From Maribacter luteus (GTDB lineage Bacteria > Bacteroidota > Bacteroidia > Flavobacteriales > Flavobacteriaceae), in the NCBI RefSeq assembly GCF_009674825.1, contig NZ_WKJH01000003.1:174695-238694 (forward strand): DNA of 64,000 nucleotides, read 5' to 3'. Numbering within the stretch: the stretch's first letter is position 1; each line of letters begins with the position of its first letter. This document shows positions 29,870-39,725 of the stretch, piece by piece. Made by a program: the position numbers and the translations under genes. A model generated the notes under the pieces. The model was not told the origin of the DNA. It saw only the letters and a list, made by a program, of their open reading frames with translations, and did not search any database.

Positions 29870-30238
29870 TTATTTAAGTTTTTGATGTGTACCATAAATT
29901 TTGGAACTCCAAGGAGAATATAATTTTCTGGCTTGTTTAATGGTCAATACGGCATTTTCATCATCATGCTGTTCATTTAAATACAAATGAATAGCTGTTG
30001 ATATGGCCGCTGCAACTTCGCCGGTAAAATTCTCATCGGCGGTGATAGGAATATCCTTGATCTTTTTGTCCCTTCCTTTGGTAATGATCCGATATAGATA
30101 TAACATCACCGGCAACCCAAATTGAAAGAACAATGAAAGGATCAATAATGCACTGAAGACAATTAGAAGTCCAGTCAACAATATAACATACCCTTCACTG
30201 ATCTGATCTGCTTGCATACTCATAGTCAATAACATCAT
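29870..30238 (-). CDS. Decarboxylase gamma chain (OadG-like)
   Basis: 122 residues with a single membrane helix (about residues 15-40, [17 protein letters not shown]) and a cytosolic tail ending in basic/aromatic residues. This matches OadG/MmdD, the small anchor that assembles the decarboxylase. Its ATG overlaps the stop of the carboxyltransferase gene (ATGA), showing translational coupling. Confidence 0.8.
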   Translation of the reverse strand: MMLLTMSMQADQISEGYVILLTGLLIVFSALLILSLFFQFGLPVMLYLYRIITKGRDKKIKDIPITADENFTGEVAAAISTAIHLYLNEQHDDENAVLTIKQARKLYSPWSSKIYGTHQKLK

Positions 30239-31794
30239 AATGGTAAGTTTGAGTGTTTTTTAGGAGGGTTGACCTCTTTCTTGTTCGAAAGTAATTCCAA
30301 AGCCCTAACTATTCTGAAACGAGTATTCCTAGGCTCAATGACATCATCGATAAAACCGTATTTTGCCGCAACATAAGGATTGGCGAATTTTTCGGTGTAC
30401 TCATCTTCTTTCTTGGTGATGTACTTACTTTTCTCATCGGCATCCTCGATTTTACGAATATTACTTCCTTCGAGTACCTCAACAGCTCCTTTTGCCCCCA
30501 TTACCGCAATTTCAGCAGTTGGCCAAGCATAGTTCAAATCACCTCTTAATTGCTTACAGCTCATTACATCATGGGCACCACCGTAAGATTTACGTAAAGT
30601 TATGGTTACTTTAGGAACGGTTGCTTCACCATAAGCGAACAACAATTTGGCTCCATGAAGGATGATACCACCGTATTCCTGTCCTGTTCCTGGCAAGAAC
30701 CCAGGTACATCTACCAATGTGACGATAGGAATATTAAAAGCATCACAGAAGCGTACAAAACGTGCTGCCTTTCTAGAGGCTTCAATATCCAATACACCGG
30801 CATAATATTTAGGTTGGTTGGCAACGATACCTACCGAACGACCATTGAATCTAGCAAAACCTACACAGATATTACGTGCATAATTCCTATGAACCTCTGT
30901 AAACTCACCATTATCGACAATGATAGAAATAACATCTACAATATCATAAGGTTGGTTCGGGTTCTCAGGAATGATTTCATTCAAGGCATCTTCTAAACGA
31001 TCTATTGGATCATCACAAGTTATGCTTGGTGGATCTTCAAGGTTATTTGAAGGCAAGTAGCTCATTAATTTTCTAATCAACAACAAGTTCTCTTCATCAC
31101 TTTCTGCCAAGAAATGCGATACACCCGATTTTGTAGAATGTATATTGGCACCACCTAATTGTTCTGCCGTTACCACTTCCCCTGTAACTGTTTGTACAAC
31201 CTTAGGACCTGTTACGAACATGTAACTGGTTTTGTCGGTCATAACGGTAAAATCGGTCAATGCTGGAGAGTAAACCGCTCCACCGGCACAAGGACCTAAA
31301 ATTGATGAAATCTGTGGTATAACCCCAGAAGCCATAATATTTCTTTGGAAAATCTCGGCATAACCGGCCAAAGATCTTACCCCTTCTTGAATACGTGCAC
31401 CACCACTATCGTTAAGTCCGATTACGGGAACCCCGATTTTCATCGCCATGTCCATAATCTTACAAATCTTCAATGCGTAGGTTTCCGAAAGTGATCCACC
31501 GAAAACAGTGAAATCCTGAGAGAAAACATAAACGATCCTACCGTCTATGGTACCGTGACCGGTAACCACACCATCGGAAAGGAAACGCTGCTTATCCAAC
31601 CCGAACGATTTTGTCCTATGGGTTACGAACATATCGAACTCCTCGAAACTATCTTCATCTAACAATAGATCAATTCTTTCCCTCGCGGTAAGTTTACCTT
31701 TAGCGTGTTGGGAATCAATCCGTTTTTCACCACCACCTAATCTGGCTTCGGCCCTTTTCTCAATGAGTTCATTGATTTTTTCTTGATTTGCCAT
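30235..31794 (-). CDS. mmdA: Methylmalonyl-CoA decarboxylase carboxyltransferase subunit
   Basis: 519 residues, paralogous to the pccB product. Same hallmarks: [30 protein letters not shown] and SYGGAHDVM. Its operon partners (gamma, carrier and beta membrane subunits) show that it works in the reverse direction: it removes CO2 from methylmalonyl-CoA and passes it to biotin so that the beta subunit can pump Na+. It follows the epimerase by 30 bases. Confidence 0.87.
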   Translation of the reverse strand: MANQEKINELIEKRAEARLGGGEKRIDSQHAKGKLTARERIDLLLDEDSFEEFDMFVTHRTKSFGLDKQRFLSDGVVTGHGTIDGRIVYVFSQDFTVFGGSLSETYALKICKIMDMAMKIGVPVIGLNDSGGARIQEGVRSLAGYAEIFQRNIMASGVIPQISSILGPCAGGAVYSPALTDFTVMTDKTSYMFVTGPKVVQTVTGEVVTAEQLGGANIHSTKSGVSHFLAESDEENLLLIRKLMSYLPSNNLEDPPSITCDDPIDRLEDALNEIIPENPNQPYDIVDVISIIVDNGEFTEVHRNYARNICVGFARFNGRSVGIVANQPKYYAGVLDIEASRKAARFVRFCDAFNIPIVTLVDVPGFLPGTGQEYGGIILHGAKLLFAYGEATVPKVTITLRKSYGGAHDVMSCKQLRGDLNYAWPTAEIAVMGAKGAVEVLEGSNIRKIEDADEKSKYITKKEDEYTEKFANPYVAAKYGFIDDVIEPRNTRFRIVRALELLSNKKEVNPPKKHSNLPL

Positions 31795-31824
31795 TCTTAT
31801 TTATATTGGTTATTTGATTCCTAA

Positions 31825-32232
31825 TTATTGTTTTTTTGAGCAAAGTTCAGTTAAAACACCGTGTGTGGATTTAGGATGCAAGAATCCGATGTTCAATCCT
31901 TCAGCACCTTTCCTAGATACTTTATCAATTAAACGAACACCTCTTTCTTCAGCTGTTTTAAGGGCTTCATCTGTATCTTTGACCGCAAAAGCCAAATGAT
32001 GTATACCCGGTCCTTTCTTTTCAATGAATTTACCAATAGGACCATCCGGTGAAGTACTTTCCAGTAATTCTATTTTTGTGGAACCTACCATGAAAAAGGC
32101 GGTCTTCACTTTTTGATCGGCCACTTCTTCAATAGCGTAGCATTTTAGGCCCAACACTCCTTCGTAGTATTTTATCGACTCTTCGAGATTATCTACGGCT
32201 ATTCCTAAATGTTCAATGTGGGAAATGTTCAT
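31825..32232 (-). CDS. mce: Methylmalonyl-CoA epimerase
   Basis: 135 residues, one vicinal-oxygen-chelate fold with two beta-alpha-beta-beta-beta halves. The metal ligands are visible as HLGIAV near the N-terminus, the mid-chain IELLE, HHLAFAV and a final E in LTELC. It interconverts (S)- and (R)-methylmalonyl-CoA, linking the carboxylase/decarboxylase stereoisomer with the one used by the mutase. First gene of the mce-mmdA-oadG-bcc-oadB operon. Confidence 0.92.
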   Translation of the reverse strand: MNISHIEHLGIAVDNLEESIKYYEGVLGLKCYAIEEVADQKVKTAFFMVGSTKIELLESTSPDGPIGKFIEKKGPGIHHLAFAVKDTDEALKTAEERGVRLIDKVSRKGAEGLNIGFLHPKSTHGVLTELCSKKQ

Positions 32233-32646
32233 GGTTGTTGAATTTTACGTATGATTATTATTAAAAACTATTCCTTTAAAACCTATTTTATTGAAATTAA
32301 GGGACAAATTTACCCCCAACTTCTACCCGATTTTATGACAGATGTCATAAAATATAATAAAATCAACTAAAAATGACCCCATTATGCCTTTTATTCTCAG
32401 GAATCTACGAATCATGGATTAGTCTATCACTGCATACTGGGACAACTTTACTTGTTTAATAAAATTAGGAAATGAAATCAATAACCAACGATTTCATTCA
32501 TGAAGGAATCATTAAGTATTACAATACTGTTTTTCACACCCATTATTCTATGGCCGAGCCCTTTATAAAATAAAGAACAAGTGAACATTTTACCTATTAT
32601 AAGAATCAAAAAAGCCCAAGTTCAGGTAAGAAGCAAATTTCAAAGC
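32233..32646. other. Intergenic region between mce and udk
   Basis: No gene seen. Besides the operator/promoter at 32305-32352 it contains a 9-base perfect inverted repeat with a 10-base loop at 32471-32498 (AATGAAATC and its complement) of unknown role. The udk promoter lies just beyond. Confidence 0.5.
32305..32352 (-). promoter_or_regulatory. Operator palindrome over the -33 region of the mce-mmd operon promoter
   Basis: On the minus strand TAAATTTG (32312-32305) fits the -7 element TAnnTTTG. About 18 bases upstream, where TTG is expected, sits a perfect palindrome TTTTATGACA-GA-TGTCATAAAA (32331-32352, 10-base arms, 2-base centre). This position fits a dimeric regulator acting on the epimerase/decarboxylase operon. 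The regulator is not identified. Confidence 0.6.
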
Positions 32647-32675
32647 TTGGTTTTCGTCCCAAATCGCTATTTTTG
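32647..32675 (+). promoter_or_regulatory. Promoter of udk
   Basis: TTG at 32647-32649, 18-base spacer and TATTTTTG at 32668-32675: a perfect match to the Bacteroidota consensus. It lies 15 bases before the ATG at 32691 and overlaps the longer alternative start, so it helps fix the shorter start. Confidence 0.7.
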
Positions 32676-32690
32676 CCAAAAAAACTAAAC

Positions 32691-33299
32691 ATGTTGATAA
32701 TTGGGATTGCTGGAGGTACAGGCTGTGGAAAAACTACAGTGGTCAATCAAATAATCAATGAATTACCAACCGATGAGGTCGGTGTAATTTCTCAGGATTC
32801 TTACTATAACGACCTTTCGCACTTACCGTTACCAGAACGGAAAAAAACCAATTTCGATCATCCGAAATCTATTGATTTCCCTTTATTGGAAGAACACTTA
32901 ATAGCACTAAAATCAGGGCAATCGGTACAGCAGCCGGTTTATTCGTTCATTGATTGCAACAGGACCGACGAGACCGTTGAAACCTACGCAAGAAAGGTAA
33001 TGATCGTAGAAGGTATTTTAATCATGACGAATCCCAAAATACGTGAAATGTTGGATATTAAGATATATGTACATGCCGATTCGGATGAGCGTTTGATCCG
33101 AAGACTGAAACGGGATGTAAATGAACGGGGTTGGAACATGAACGAAACTTTGGACAAGTACCAATCTACCCTTAAACCCATGCATTTACAATTCATTGAA
33201 CCGACCAAGGAATATGCCGACATCATTATTCCGAACAACAAATACAATACCGTGGCCGTTGATATAGTACGCACCATCATTACCGAAAAATTGGTATAA
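32691..33299 (+). CDS. udk: Uridine kinase
   Basis: 202 residues from the ATG at 32691. The P-loop GGTGCGKT spans residues 8-15, followed by QDSYYND and FDHPKSIDF, which are uridine/cytidine kinase substrate motifs. It phosphorylates uridine and cytidine in pyrimidine salvage. It is followed after 6 bases by the divisome gene, with which it shares a transcript. Confidence 0.93.
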   Translation: MLIIGIAGGTGCGKTTVVNQIINELPTDEVGVISQDSYYNDLSHLPLPERKKTNFDHPKSIDFPLLEEHLIALKSGQSVQQPVYSFIDCNRTDETVETYARKVMIVEGILIMTNPKIREMLDIKIYVHADSDERLIRRLKRDVNERGWNMNETLDKYQSTLKPMHLQFIEPTKEYADIIIPNNKYNTVAVDIVRTIITEKLV

Positions 33300-33305
33300 A
33301 ACACT

Positions 33306-33638
33306 ATGGGTTTCAAGGATCTTAAAAAAAAGAAATGGTTTTCCTTCTTAACGAACATCTACGTTCTGGTGCTTACGGTCTTCGTTATCTGGATGCTTTT
33401 TTTCGACACCAATTCTTTCATGATCCATCGGGAATTGAGAAAAGAAATAAAAAATCTTGAAAAAACCCAGCAATTCCTGCGTAGCGAAATCGAAAAGGAC
33501 AAAAAAATCATTGAAAAATTATCTGACACCAATGAACTGGAAAAATTTGCAAGGGAACAATACTATCTAAAAAGAAAGAATGAGGAGATCTACCTGATTG
33601 AATATGAGGACAGCCTGAATATTGACAACAAAAAATAG
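33306..33638 (+). CDS. FtsB/DivIC-type septum formation initiator
   Basis: 110 residues: a short basic N-terminus, one membrane helix (about residues 14-36) and a coiled coil (about 42-75) ending in the FAREQYYLKRKNEEIYLIE motif typical of FtsB/DivIC. It is a small single-pass divisome protein acting in the periplasmic FtsBLQ-like complex. The pairing with udk is common in flavobacteria. Confidence 0.85.
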   Translation: MGFKDLKKKKWFSFLTNIYVLVLTVFVIWMLFFDTNSFMIHRELRKEIKNLEKTQQFLRSEIEKDKKIIEKLSDTNELEKFAREQYYLKRKNEEIYLIEYEDSLNIDNKK

Positions 33639-33851
33639 AAATAACCTATGTTTTTACTTAAAACAGGATTCCCAGAATAACCCCACAGCTGAAAACCTTA
33701 AAACACCTTAATTCTTGAGTGCCGGACATCCAAAATTTATAACTTTAACTCAATTTAACGCCCCTAGACCCCGTTATTCACCCTGTGTTAACAAAATTCA
33801 TTTTATAACGCCATAAATAATTGTATTTTTAACCCCTAACTTACTATGATT

Positions 33852-34625
33852 ATGGGCAAGATTATTGCTATAGCAAATCAGAAAGGTGGTGTAGGAAAAA
33901 CTACGACTACCGTAAACCTAGCGGCCTCACTAGGTGTTCTGGAAAAAAAAGTACTCTTAATCGATGCGGACCCCCAAGCCAATGCAACATCAGGATTGGG
34001 TATAAATGTTGATGAAATCGAAACAGGCACCTATCAATTACTTGAGCACACCAAAACCGCCAAAGAAACCATTATCCATACGGATTCCCCAAACTTGGAC
34101 CTGATTCCGTCACATATCGACTTAGTGGCCATTGAAATAGAACTGGTAGATAAGGATGAAAGGGAATATATGTTGAAAAAGGCTATTGTTGGACTTAAAG
34201 AAGATTACGATTACATTCTGGTGGATTGTGCCCCGTCTTTAGGACTATTGACATTAAACGCCTTGACCGCCGCAGACTCCGTTATTATCCCGATACAATG
34301 TGAGTATTTTGCTTTGGAAGGATTGGGGAAACTTTTGAACACTATTAAAAGTGTACAGAAAATACATAATCCCGAATTGGATATCGAAGGGCTTTTATTG
34401 ACCATGTTCGATTCCCGGCTTAGATTATCAAACCAAGTGGTGGAAGAAGTACGCAAACACTTTTCCGACATGGTATTCGATACCATTATACAAAGAAACG
34501 TTCGTTTGAGTGAAGCCCCTAGTTATGGCGAAAGCATTATAAAATATGATGCGAGTAGTAAAGGCGCGACCAATTACCTGAATTTGGCGAATGAATTATT
34601 GAAGAAAAACAAGGAAACCGTTTAA
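33852..34625 (+). CDS. parA: Chromosome partitioning ATPase ParA
   Basis: 257 residues from MGKIIAIANQ; an ATG two codons earlier (33846) is possible. The deviant Walker A KGGVGKTT lies at residues 11-18, followed by DADPQANAT and DCAPSLGLLT. Full-length chromosomal ParA/Soj type without an N-terminal HTH. The stop codon abuts the parB ATG. Confidence 0.93.
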   Translation: MGKIIAIANQKGGVGKTTTTVNLAASLGVLEKKVLLIDADPQANATSGLGINVDEIETGTYQLLEHTKTAKETIIHTDSPNLDLIPSHIDLVAIEIELVDKDEREYMLKKAIVGLKEDYDYILVDCAPSLGLLTLNALTAADSVIIPIQCEYFALEGLGKLLNTIKSVQKIHNPELDIEGLLLTMFDSRLRLSNQVVEEVRKHFSDMVFDTIIQRNVRLSEAPSYGESIIKYDASSKGATNYLNLANELLKKNKETV

Positions 34626-35528
34626 ATGGCGAAGGCAACAAAAAAACAGGCACTGGGCCGTGGACTTTCCGCCCTGTTAAAAGACCCTGAGAATGATATA
34701 CAATCCGTTTCGGATAAAAATGCCGATAAGGTAGTCGGTAATATTGTGGAACTTGACATTACGGCCATTGAGGTCAACCCTTTTCAGCCTCGTTCCAGTT
34801 TTAACACCGAAGCCCTTGAGGAACTTGCTTCCTCTATTCGCGAACTTGGTGTAATACAACCCATAACCGTTCGTAAACTCGATTTCAACAAATATCAGTT
34901 GGTATCTGGGGAAAGACGTTTTAGGGCATCTAAAATTGTGGGGCTGGAAACCATTCCCGCATACATTCGTATTGCCAATGACCAAGAATCGTTGGAAATG
35001 GCCTTGGTCGAAAACATTCAAAGACAAGATCTAGACCCTATCGAAATAGCACTTTCCTATCAACGATTAATAGATGAAATTCAACTGACACAGGAAAAAT
35101 TGAGTGAACGTGTGGGAAAGAAAAGATCCACGATCACCAATTATATGCGTCTATTGCGGTTAGACCCCATCATACAAACCGGGATAAGGGATGGTTTTAT
35201 GAGTATGGGCCACGGAAGGGCATTGGTCAATATTGATAAAAAAACCGACCAAATCGCTTTATACGAAAGAATTATCGGCGAAAACCTTTCTGTACGTGAC
35301 ACGGAACGGGCCGTAAAAGCTTATCAAGAAGGAAACGGTTATACAAAGCAAGTAAAGAAAAATGCAGCCCCACCACCGTTCACCAAAAAAGCTTCAAAAG
35401 AACTCGGCAACCATTTAGCCGCAAAAGTGACCGTAAATGCTACGGAAAACGGAAAAGGTAAAATTATGATCCCTTTCAATTCCGAAGAAGAATTCCAACG
35501 TATTAAAAAATTAATCGTAGGTGAATAA
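34626..35528 (+). CDS. parB: Chromosome partitioning CTPase/centromere-binding ParB
   Basis: 300 residues. The N-terminal ParB/Srx domain has NPFQPR and GERRFRAS motifs (CTP pocket), then ENIQRQDLDPIE and the HTH (LSERVGKKRSTITNYMRLL). It spreads from parS sites and works with ParA in segregation. The presence of parAB suggests the origin region could be within some distance, but no parS was found by eye here. Confidence 0.93.
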   Translation: MAKATKKQALGRGLSALLKDPENDIQSVSDKNADKVVGNIVELDITAIEVNPFQPRSSFNTEALEELASSIRELGVIQPITVRKLDFNKYQLVSGERRFRASKIVGLETIPAYIRIANDQESLEMALVENIQRQDLDPIEIALSYQRLIDEIQLTQEKLSERVGKKRSTITNYMRLLRLDPIIQTGIRDGFMSMGHGRALVNIDKKTDQIALYERIIGENLSVRDTERAVKAYQEGNGYTKQVKKNAAPPPFTKKASKELGNHLAAKVTVNATENGKGKIMIPFNSEEEFQRIKKLIVGE

Positions 35529-36168
35529 ATTCCTTCTTACTCCATTATTTTTCATATTGGCCATCCTCACTACCTCAGGGCAGGAAAATGACTCCATTCC
35601 CAAAGCCAAGGATTCCCTCGACCTTGAATTAAAGGAAGAAGGAATTGTAGTTCAGGACATAATGGTCGAGAAAAAAAAAGAAATAAATCCTTTGGCCCCA
35701 AGTAAGGCCGCATTTTATTCAGCCGTTCTTCCAGGGTTGGGACAAGTGTACAACAAAAGATATTGGAAAGTGCCGATCGTTTATGCCGCTTTGGGCGTTG
35801 GCGTATATGCTTACAAGTACAATGACGATTATTACAAGCGATTTAGAACAGCGTACAAAAGAAGGCTGGCAGGTTTTACAGATGATGAATTTTATGACAT
35901 AAACGGGGATAATGTCGAAGGGGCCGACCCAGATTTGGATTCAGACGATTTGGAATATCAACAAGAGAACTATCAACGTGATCGCGATTTATCGTTGGTA
36001 CTCACCATTGCCATGTATGCACTGAACATTATTGACGCCAATGTAGATGCCCATTTAAAACAATTTAACGTTGATGAAGATTTAAGCCTTGATGTACACC
36101 CCTATTTAAATCTGAATCCCGTTACCAGTGACCCCAATTACGGGCTCGCTTTTACCATTAAATTTTAA
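35521..36168 (+). CDS. DUF5683 membrane protein
   Basis: 215 residues from a GTG start that overlaps parB by 8 bases. A signal-type N-terminus (FLLTPLFFILAILTTSGQ) is followed by a domain with SAVLPGLGQVYNKRYWKVP, the DUF5683 hallmark, and two further hydrophobic segments. The gene is almost always parked between parB and dapB in flavobacteria. Function is unknown; an envelope location is likely. Confidence 0.8.
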   Translation: MNKFLLTPLFFILAILTTSGQENDSIPKAKDSLDLELKEEGIVVQDIMVEKKKEINPLAPSKAAFYSAVLPGLGQVYNKRYWKVPIVYAALGVGVYAYKYNDDYYKRFRTAYKRRLAGFTDDEFYDINGDNVEGADPDLDSDDLEYQQENYQRDRDLSLVLTIAMYALNIIDANVDAHLKQFNVDEDLSLDVHPYLNLNPVTSDPNYGLAFTIKF

Positions 36169-36172
36169 ACTT

Positions 36173-36874
36173 ATGAATATAGCCTTGTTCGGATACGGAA
36201 AAATGGGCAAGATGATTGAGAAAATCGCTTTGGATAGAGGACACAAAATTGTGGCCAAAATAGACGTGGACACCAAAGAAATAGATTTTTCCCAAATGGA
36301 TGTGGCCATTGATTTCAGTATGCCTTCCGCTGCTTATAAAAACATTGAGCAATGCATTTCCCACAATGTACCCATCATCTCCGGAACGACCGGTTGGTTG
36401 CAGGATTATGATAAAGCCGTGGCCCTGTGCCAAGAGAAAAAAGGGGCGTTCATCTATACCTCCAACTACAGTTTGGGAGTGAATATATTTTTTGAGCTGA
36501 ACAACTATTTGGCCAAAATGATGCAGCATTTAGACCAATATAAGGTTAGTATGGAAGAAACACACCATACACAAAAACTTGATGCCCCGAGTGGCACGGC
36601 GATTACCTTGGCAGAAGGTATCTTGGCCAACTCCAAATATCAAAACTGGAGTCTTGACCAAGGTAAAGAAGACGAGATAGTGATCAAGGCAATTAGGGAG
36701 AACGATGTTCCCGGCACACACGTTGTTGACTATAGTAGCGATGTTGATAGCATCGAAATTAAACATACGGCACATAATCGGGAAGGTTTTGCCCTAGGAG
36801 CAGTAATAGCATCGGAGTGGATTATTGGCAAAACAGGGGTGTTCTCTATGCGAGATGTGTTAAACCTTGGTTAA
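36173..36874 (+). CDS. dapB: 4-hydroxy-tetrahydrodipicolinate reductase
   Basis: 233 residues from the ATG at 36173 (MNIALFGYGKMGKMIE), which puts the nucleotide-binding GYGKMG at the N-terminus; longer in-frame starts run into the previous gene. The ETHHTQKLDAPSGTA catalytic segment (HH and K) is intact. The shorter-than-E. coli length matches Bacteroidota DapB. It makes tetrahydrodipicolinate for lysine and peptidoglycan. Confidence 0.92.
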   Translation: MNIALFGYGKMGKMIEKIALDRGHKIVAKIDVDTKEIDFSQMDVAIDFSMPSAAYKNIEQCISHNVPIISGTTGWLQDYDKAVALCQEKKGAFIYTSNYSLGVNIFFELNNYLAKMMQHLDQYKVSMEETHHTQKLDAPSGTAITLAEGILANSKYQNWSLDQGKEDEIVIKAIRENDVPGTHVVDYSSDVDSIEIKHTAHNREGFALGAVIASEWIIGKTGVFSMRDVLNLG

Positions 36875-36968
36875 AAGCGTAACAAAAAAAGATCTAAAAG
36901 ACTTATGGATTATTGATGTTATCAATACTTCTAAAATATTCATCCCATTTCAATAAAAAATAAAAAAG

Positions 36969-38711
36969 ATGAACGGTACCCAGTGGATTATTTTCATATT
37001 GATCATTCAGGTCATTCATTTTCTAGGAACTTGGAAATTATATGTAAAAGCAGGTAGAAAAGCTTGGGAAGCGGCAATTCCCATATATAATGGCATTGTA
37101 TTGATGCAGATAATCAACCGCCCCAAATGGTGGGTCATCTTACTTTTTATTCCCATCATCAACCTTTTGATGTTTCCGGTGATATGGGTAGAGACCATTC
37201 GAAGCTTTGGCAGAAAAAGCCTGATGGAATCTTGGCTTGTCGTATTGACACTAGGTTTTTACATCTATTATGTAAATTATACGATGGATGTGAAACATAT
37301 CAAAGATCGTAGCTTGCATCCAACAACCGCACTAGGAGAATGGGTGAGCTCTATAGTTTTTGCAGTTGTTGCCGCAACATTGGTTCACACCTATTTTATT
37401 CAACCTTATGTAATCCCCACAGGTTCTTTGGAGAAAACACTTCGAATAGGTGATTTCCTTTTTGTTAGTAAGTTCCATTACGGTGCAAGGGTTCCCATGA
37501 CCACTATTGCAGCCCCTATGGTGCACGACACCATTCCCGGTTTGGGCATACGGTCTTATGTAGCGGATGTGGACCCAAAAACCTATAAAACTTCGCTATT
37601 GAATAAAACCCACCTGCCTTATTTAAGGTTGCCAGGTGTAACCAAAATAGATAGGAATGACATTGTGGTATTCAGTTGGCCAGCAGATACGGTATACCGG
37701 TTTTTCAAAAAAGAAAGGGGAGTAAAAAAACCGATAGATAAAAAATCGAATTATGTGAAGCGCTGTGTAGGCATCCCTGGTGATTCATTGGCCGTAATCG
37801 ATGGTTATGTCTATATAAATGGGAAGCAGACCGTTTTACCGGACAGGGCCAAACCCCAATACGACTACATGGCCTATTCCCAAAAAGGAGTTTCCTCGAG
37901 GCTTTTAAAAGAACTTGGTGTAACCGATTTTAATCGTATTTATGTCACATCCCAAATCAACCAAAACCAATTGAATGTGATTATGCCCTACTTACTAGGA
38001 AGTAGACGGGCTGAATCCGGAAACATAGAACTTATTACGAATCATTTAGGAATTCCGACTAACGTAATCAGAAGTGCTGGATTGTCCTTAAAAGAACAAA
38101 CCGATAGACAGCGCCTATTGACCATTACTGAAGATTTGGCAGAAAAGTTGAAGAACAATGCCGCCTTGGATTCAGTGGTTAAAATCATTTCCCCAAAAGG
38201 GGAAAAAGGTTACAATATATTTCCCCAGAATAATTCCTATGCATGGAACAACGACAACTTCGGCCCTATTTACCTACCGGAAAAAGGTAAAACCGTGGAC
38301 TTGAACCTTGAGGTTCTCCCCCTTTATAAAAAAATCATTAAGGATTATGAAGGGAATACCTTATCCGTTAATGGGAGGGAAATTAGTATTAATGGAAAAC
38401 CGACCGACACCTACACCTTTAAACAGGATTATTACTGGATGATGGGTGACAACCGAGATCATTCCGAAGACAGTAGAACTTGGGGCTATGTACCGGAAGA
38501 CCATATTGTAGGTACGCCGATATTTATTTGGATGAGTATCGACAACTTTAGGGACGGTTGGCGTAATTGGAGTATTCGTTGGGACCGTGTATTTACGACC
38601 GTTAATGGTTCTGGCGAACCTGTTTCCTACTTTAAATATTTTCTTTTGGCATTGGCTGGTTGGTTCGTCTTCGATTTTTTCAGGAAAAGAAGAAAGAAAG
38701 CTAACGACTAA
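36969..38711 (+). CDS. lepB: Signal peptidase I, long Bacteroidota form
   Basis: 580 residues, much longer than the ~200-320 of most bacteria. Three or so membrane helices come first, then box B with the nucleophile Ser153 (IPTGSLEKTL), the general-base Lys264 (YVKRCVGIPGDSL) and box E MGDNRDHSEDSRTWG near residue 495. The extra length is mostly a ~200-residue insertion between the lysine box and box E. A final membrane helix precedes the basic C-terminus. It cleaves signal peptides at the outer face of the inner membrane. Confidence 0.92.
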   Translation: MNGTQWIIFILIIQVIHFLGTWKLYVKAGRKAWEAAIPIYNGIVLMQIINRPKWWVILLFIPIINLLMFPVIWVETIRSFGRKSLMESWLVVLTLGFYIYYVNYTMDVKHIKDRSLHPTTALGEWVSSIVFAVVAATLVHTYFIQPYVIPTGSLEKTLRIGDFLFVSKFHYGARVPMTTIAAPMVHDTIPGLGIRSYVADVDPKTYKTSLLNKTHLPYLRLPGVTKIDRNDIVVFSWPADTVYRFFKKERGVKKPIDKKSNYVKRCVGIPGDSLAVIDGYVYINGKQTVLPDRAKPQYDYMAYSQKGVSSRLLKELGVTDFNRIYVTSQINQNQLNVIMPYLLGSRRAESGNIELITNHLGIPTNVIRSAGLSLKEQTDRQRLLTITEDLAEKLKNNAALDSVVKIISPKGEKGYNIFPQNNSYAWNNDNFGPIYLPEKGKTVDLNLEVLPLYKKIIKDYEGNTLSVNGREISINGKPTDTYTFKQDYYWMMGDNRDHSEDSRTWGYVPEDHIVGTPIFIWMSIDNFRDGWRNWSIRWDRVFTTVNGSGEPVSYFKYFLLALAGWFVFDFFRKRRKKAND

Positions 38712-38773
38712 TACCAATTTGAAAGTTTCTAAGCCAGAATAAAAGAATCTATTCAATAAAATATTAGCATAAA

Positions 38774-39409
38774 GTGAAAACCCTAATTCATCCTACATAT
38801 TTTCCCAATATAGTTACTTGTGCTATAATGGCACAAAAAGATGTAATCTGGGAAGTCGAGGATAATTACCAAAAACAAACCTATAGAAACCGTTGCTATA
38901 TCTGTACGGATCGCGGCCGACACCTAATGAGTATCCCGGTTAAACACGTCGGGGGCAATCATGGCAGACAAAAATATAAAGATGTACGGTTGGACAACGA
39001 TTACCAATGGCAACGACAACATTGGCGTACCCTTGAAACCGCCTATCGCACTTCTCCCTTTTTTGAATTTTATGAAGACGAGCTTCATGCGGTTTTCGAT
39101 AATTCCTATGAGTTTTTGTTGGATTTTAACCTGAATGCCATTCAGATCATAAATTCATGTTTACAAATTGATACGGGAATGGCCCGAACAGCGTCGTATG
39201 AAATAACCGTAACGGATGAAGTTTCGGATGGTCGATTCTTGGTAAGATCCAAACAAGAACAAGGTTTTTTACAAGAACCTTATGAGCAGGTTTTTAGTGA
39301 TAGACATGGATTCGTAAAAAACACCAGTGTTCTAGACCTACTGTTTAATGAAGGCACCAATGCTTTGACCTATCTTAAAAATTTCAATCTTGACTTTTTA
39401 AATGCTTAG
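38774..39409 (+). CDS. WbqC family protein
   Basis: 211 residues from a GTG start. It begins with IHPTYFPNIVTCAIM, and the segments NRCYI, HWRTLETAYRTSPFFEFYEDEL mark the WbqC family, members of which are linked to O-antigen or nucleotide-sugar loci and resemble acyl/aminotransferase-associated proteins of uncertain chemistry. It follows lepB, as usual in flavobacteria, and overlaps the next gene by 8 bases. Confidence 0.85.
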   Translation: MKTLIHPTYFPNIVTCAIMAQKDVIWEVEDNYQKQTYRNRCYICTDRGRHLMSIPVKHVGGNHGRQKYKDVRLDNDYQWQRQHWRTLETAYRTSPFFEFYEDELHAVFDNSYEFLLDFNLNAIQIINSCLQIDTGMARTASYEITVTDEVSDGRFLVRSKQEQGFLQEPYEQVFSDRHGFVKNTSVLDLLFNEGTNALTYLKNFNLDFLNA

Positions 39410-39725
39410 GTTCACACTACACTATGGCATACACTTCCTTGTCCCCATCATTGTTGCTTTCTATTTTTTTAAGGGACAAAGTCTAAAAATTGCCCTCTTT
39501 CTATTATTGGGCATCCTAATCGATGTGGACCACTTATTGGCCACTCCGATATTTGATTCAAATAGATGCAGTATTGGTTTCCACCCCCTTCATAGCTATT
39601 GGGCCATTTTCATGTACACCTTATTTTTATTTTTCAAAAAAACACGGATTCTCGGGCTTGCATTAATGATTCATATTTTAGCAGATACCGTTGACTGTAT
39701 TATGTTATTCCTTCAATCGGAATGA
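39402..39725 (+). CDS. DUF6122-like small integral membrane protein
   Basis: 107 residues, about three to four membrane helices. It carries HYGIHF, DVDHLL and HPLHSYW, plus HILADTVDC; the spaced His/Asp residues resemble membrane-bound metal-dependent hydrolases of the DUF457/YdjM group, of which DUF6122 looks like a short relative. Activity is not established. Its 3' end overlaps the convergent endonuclease-like gene by 21 bases. Confidence 0.7.
   Translation: MLRFTLHYGIHFLVPIIVAFYFFKGQSLKIALFLLLGILIDVDHLLATPIFDSNRCSIGFHPLHSYWAIFMYTLFLFFKKTRILGLALMIHILADTVDCIMLFLQSE

Noticed and set aside
33639..33851. parS site or origin near parAB
   Set aside because: No 16-base parS-like palindrome or DnaA-box cluster was seen in the gap before parA.
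36875..36968. Small RNA or riboswitch before lepB
   Set aside because: Only AT-rich sequence with no stable stem or promoter.
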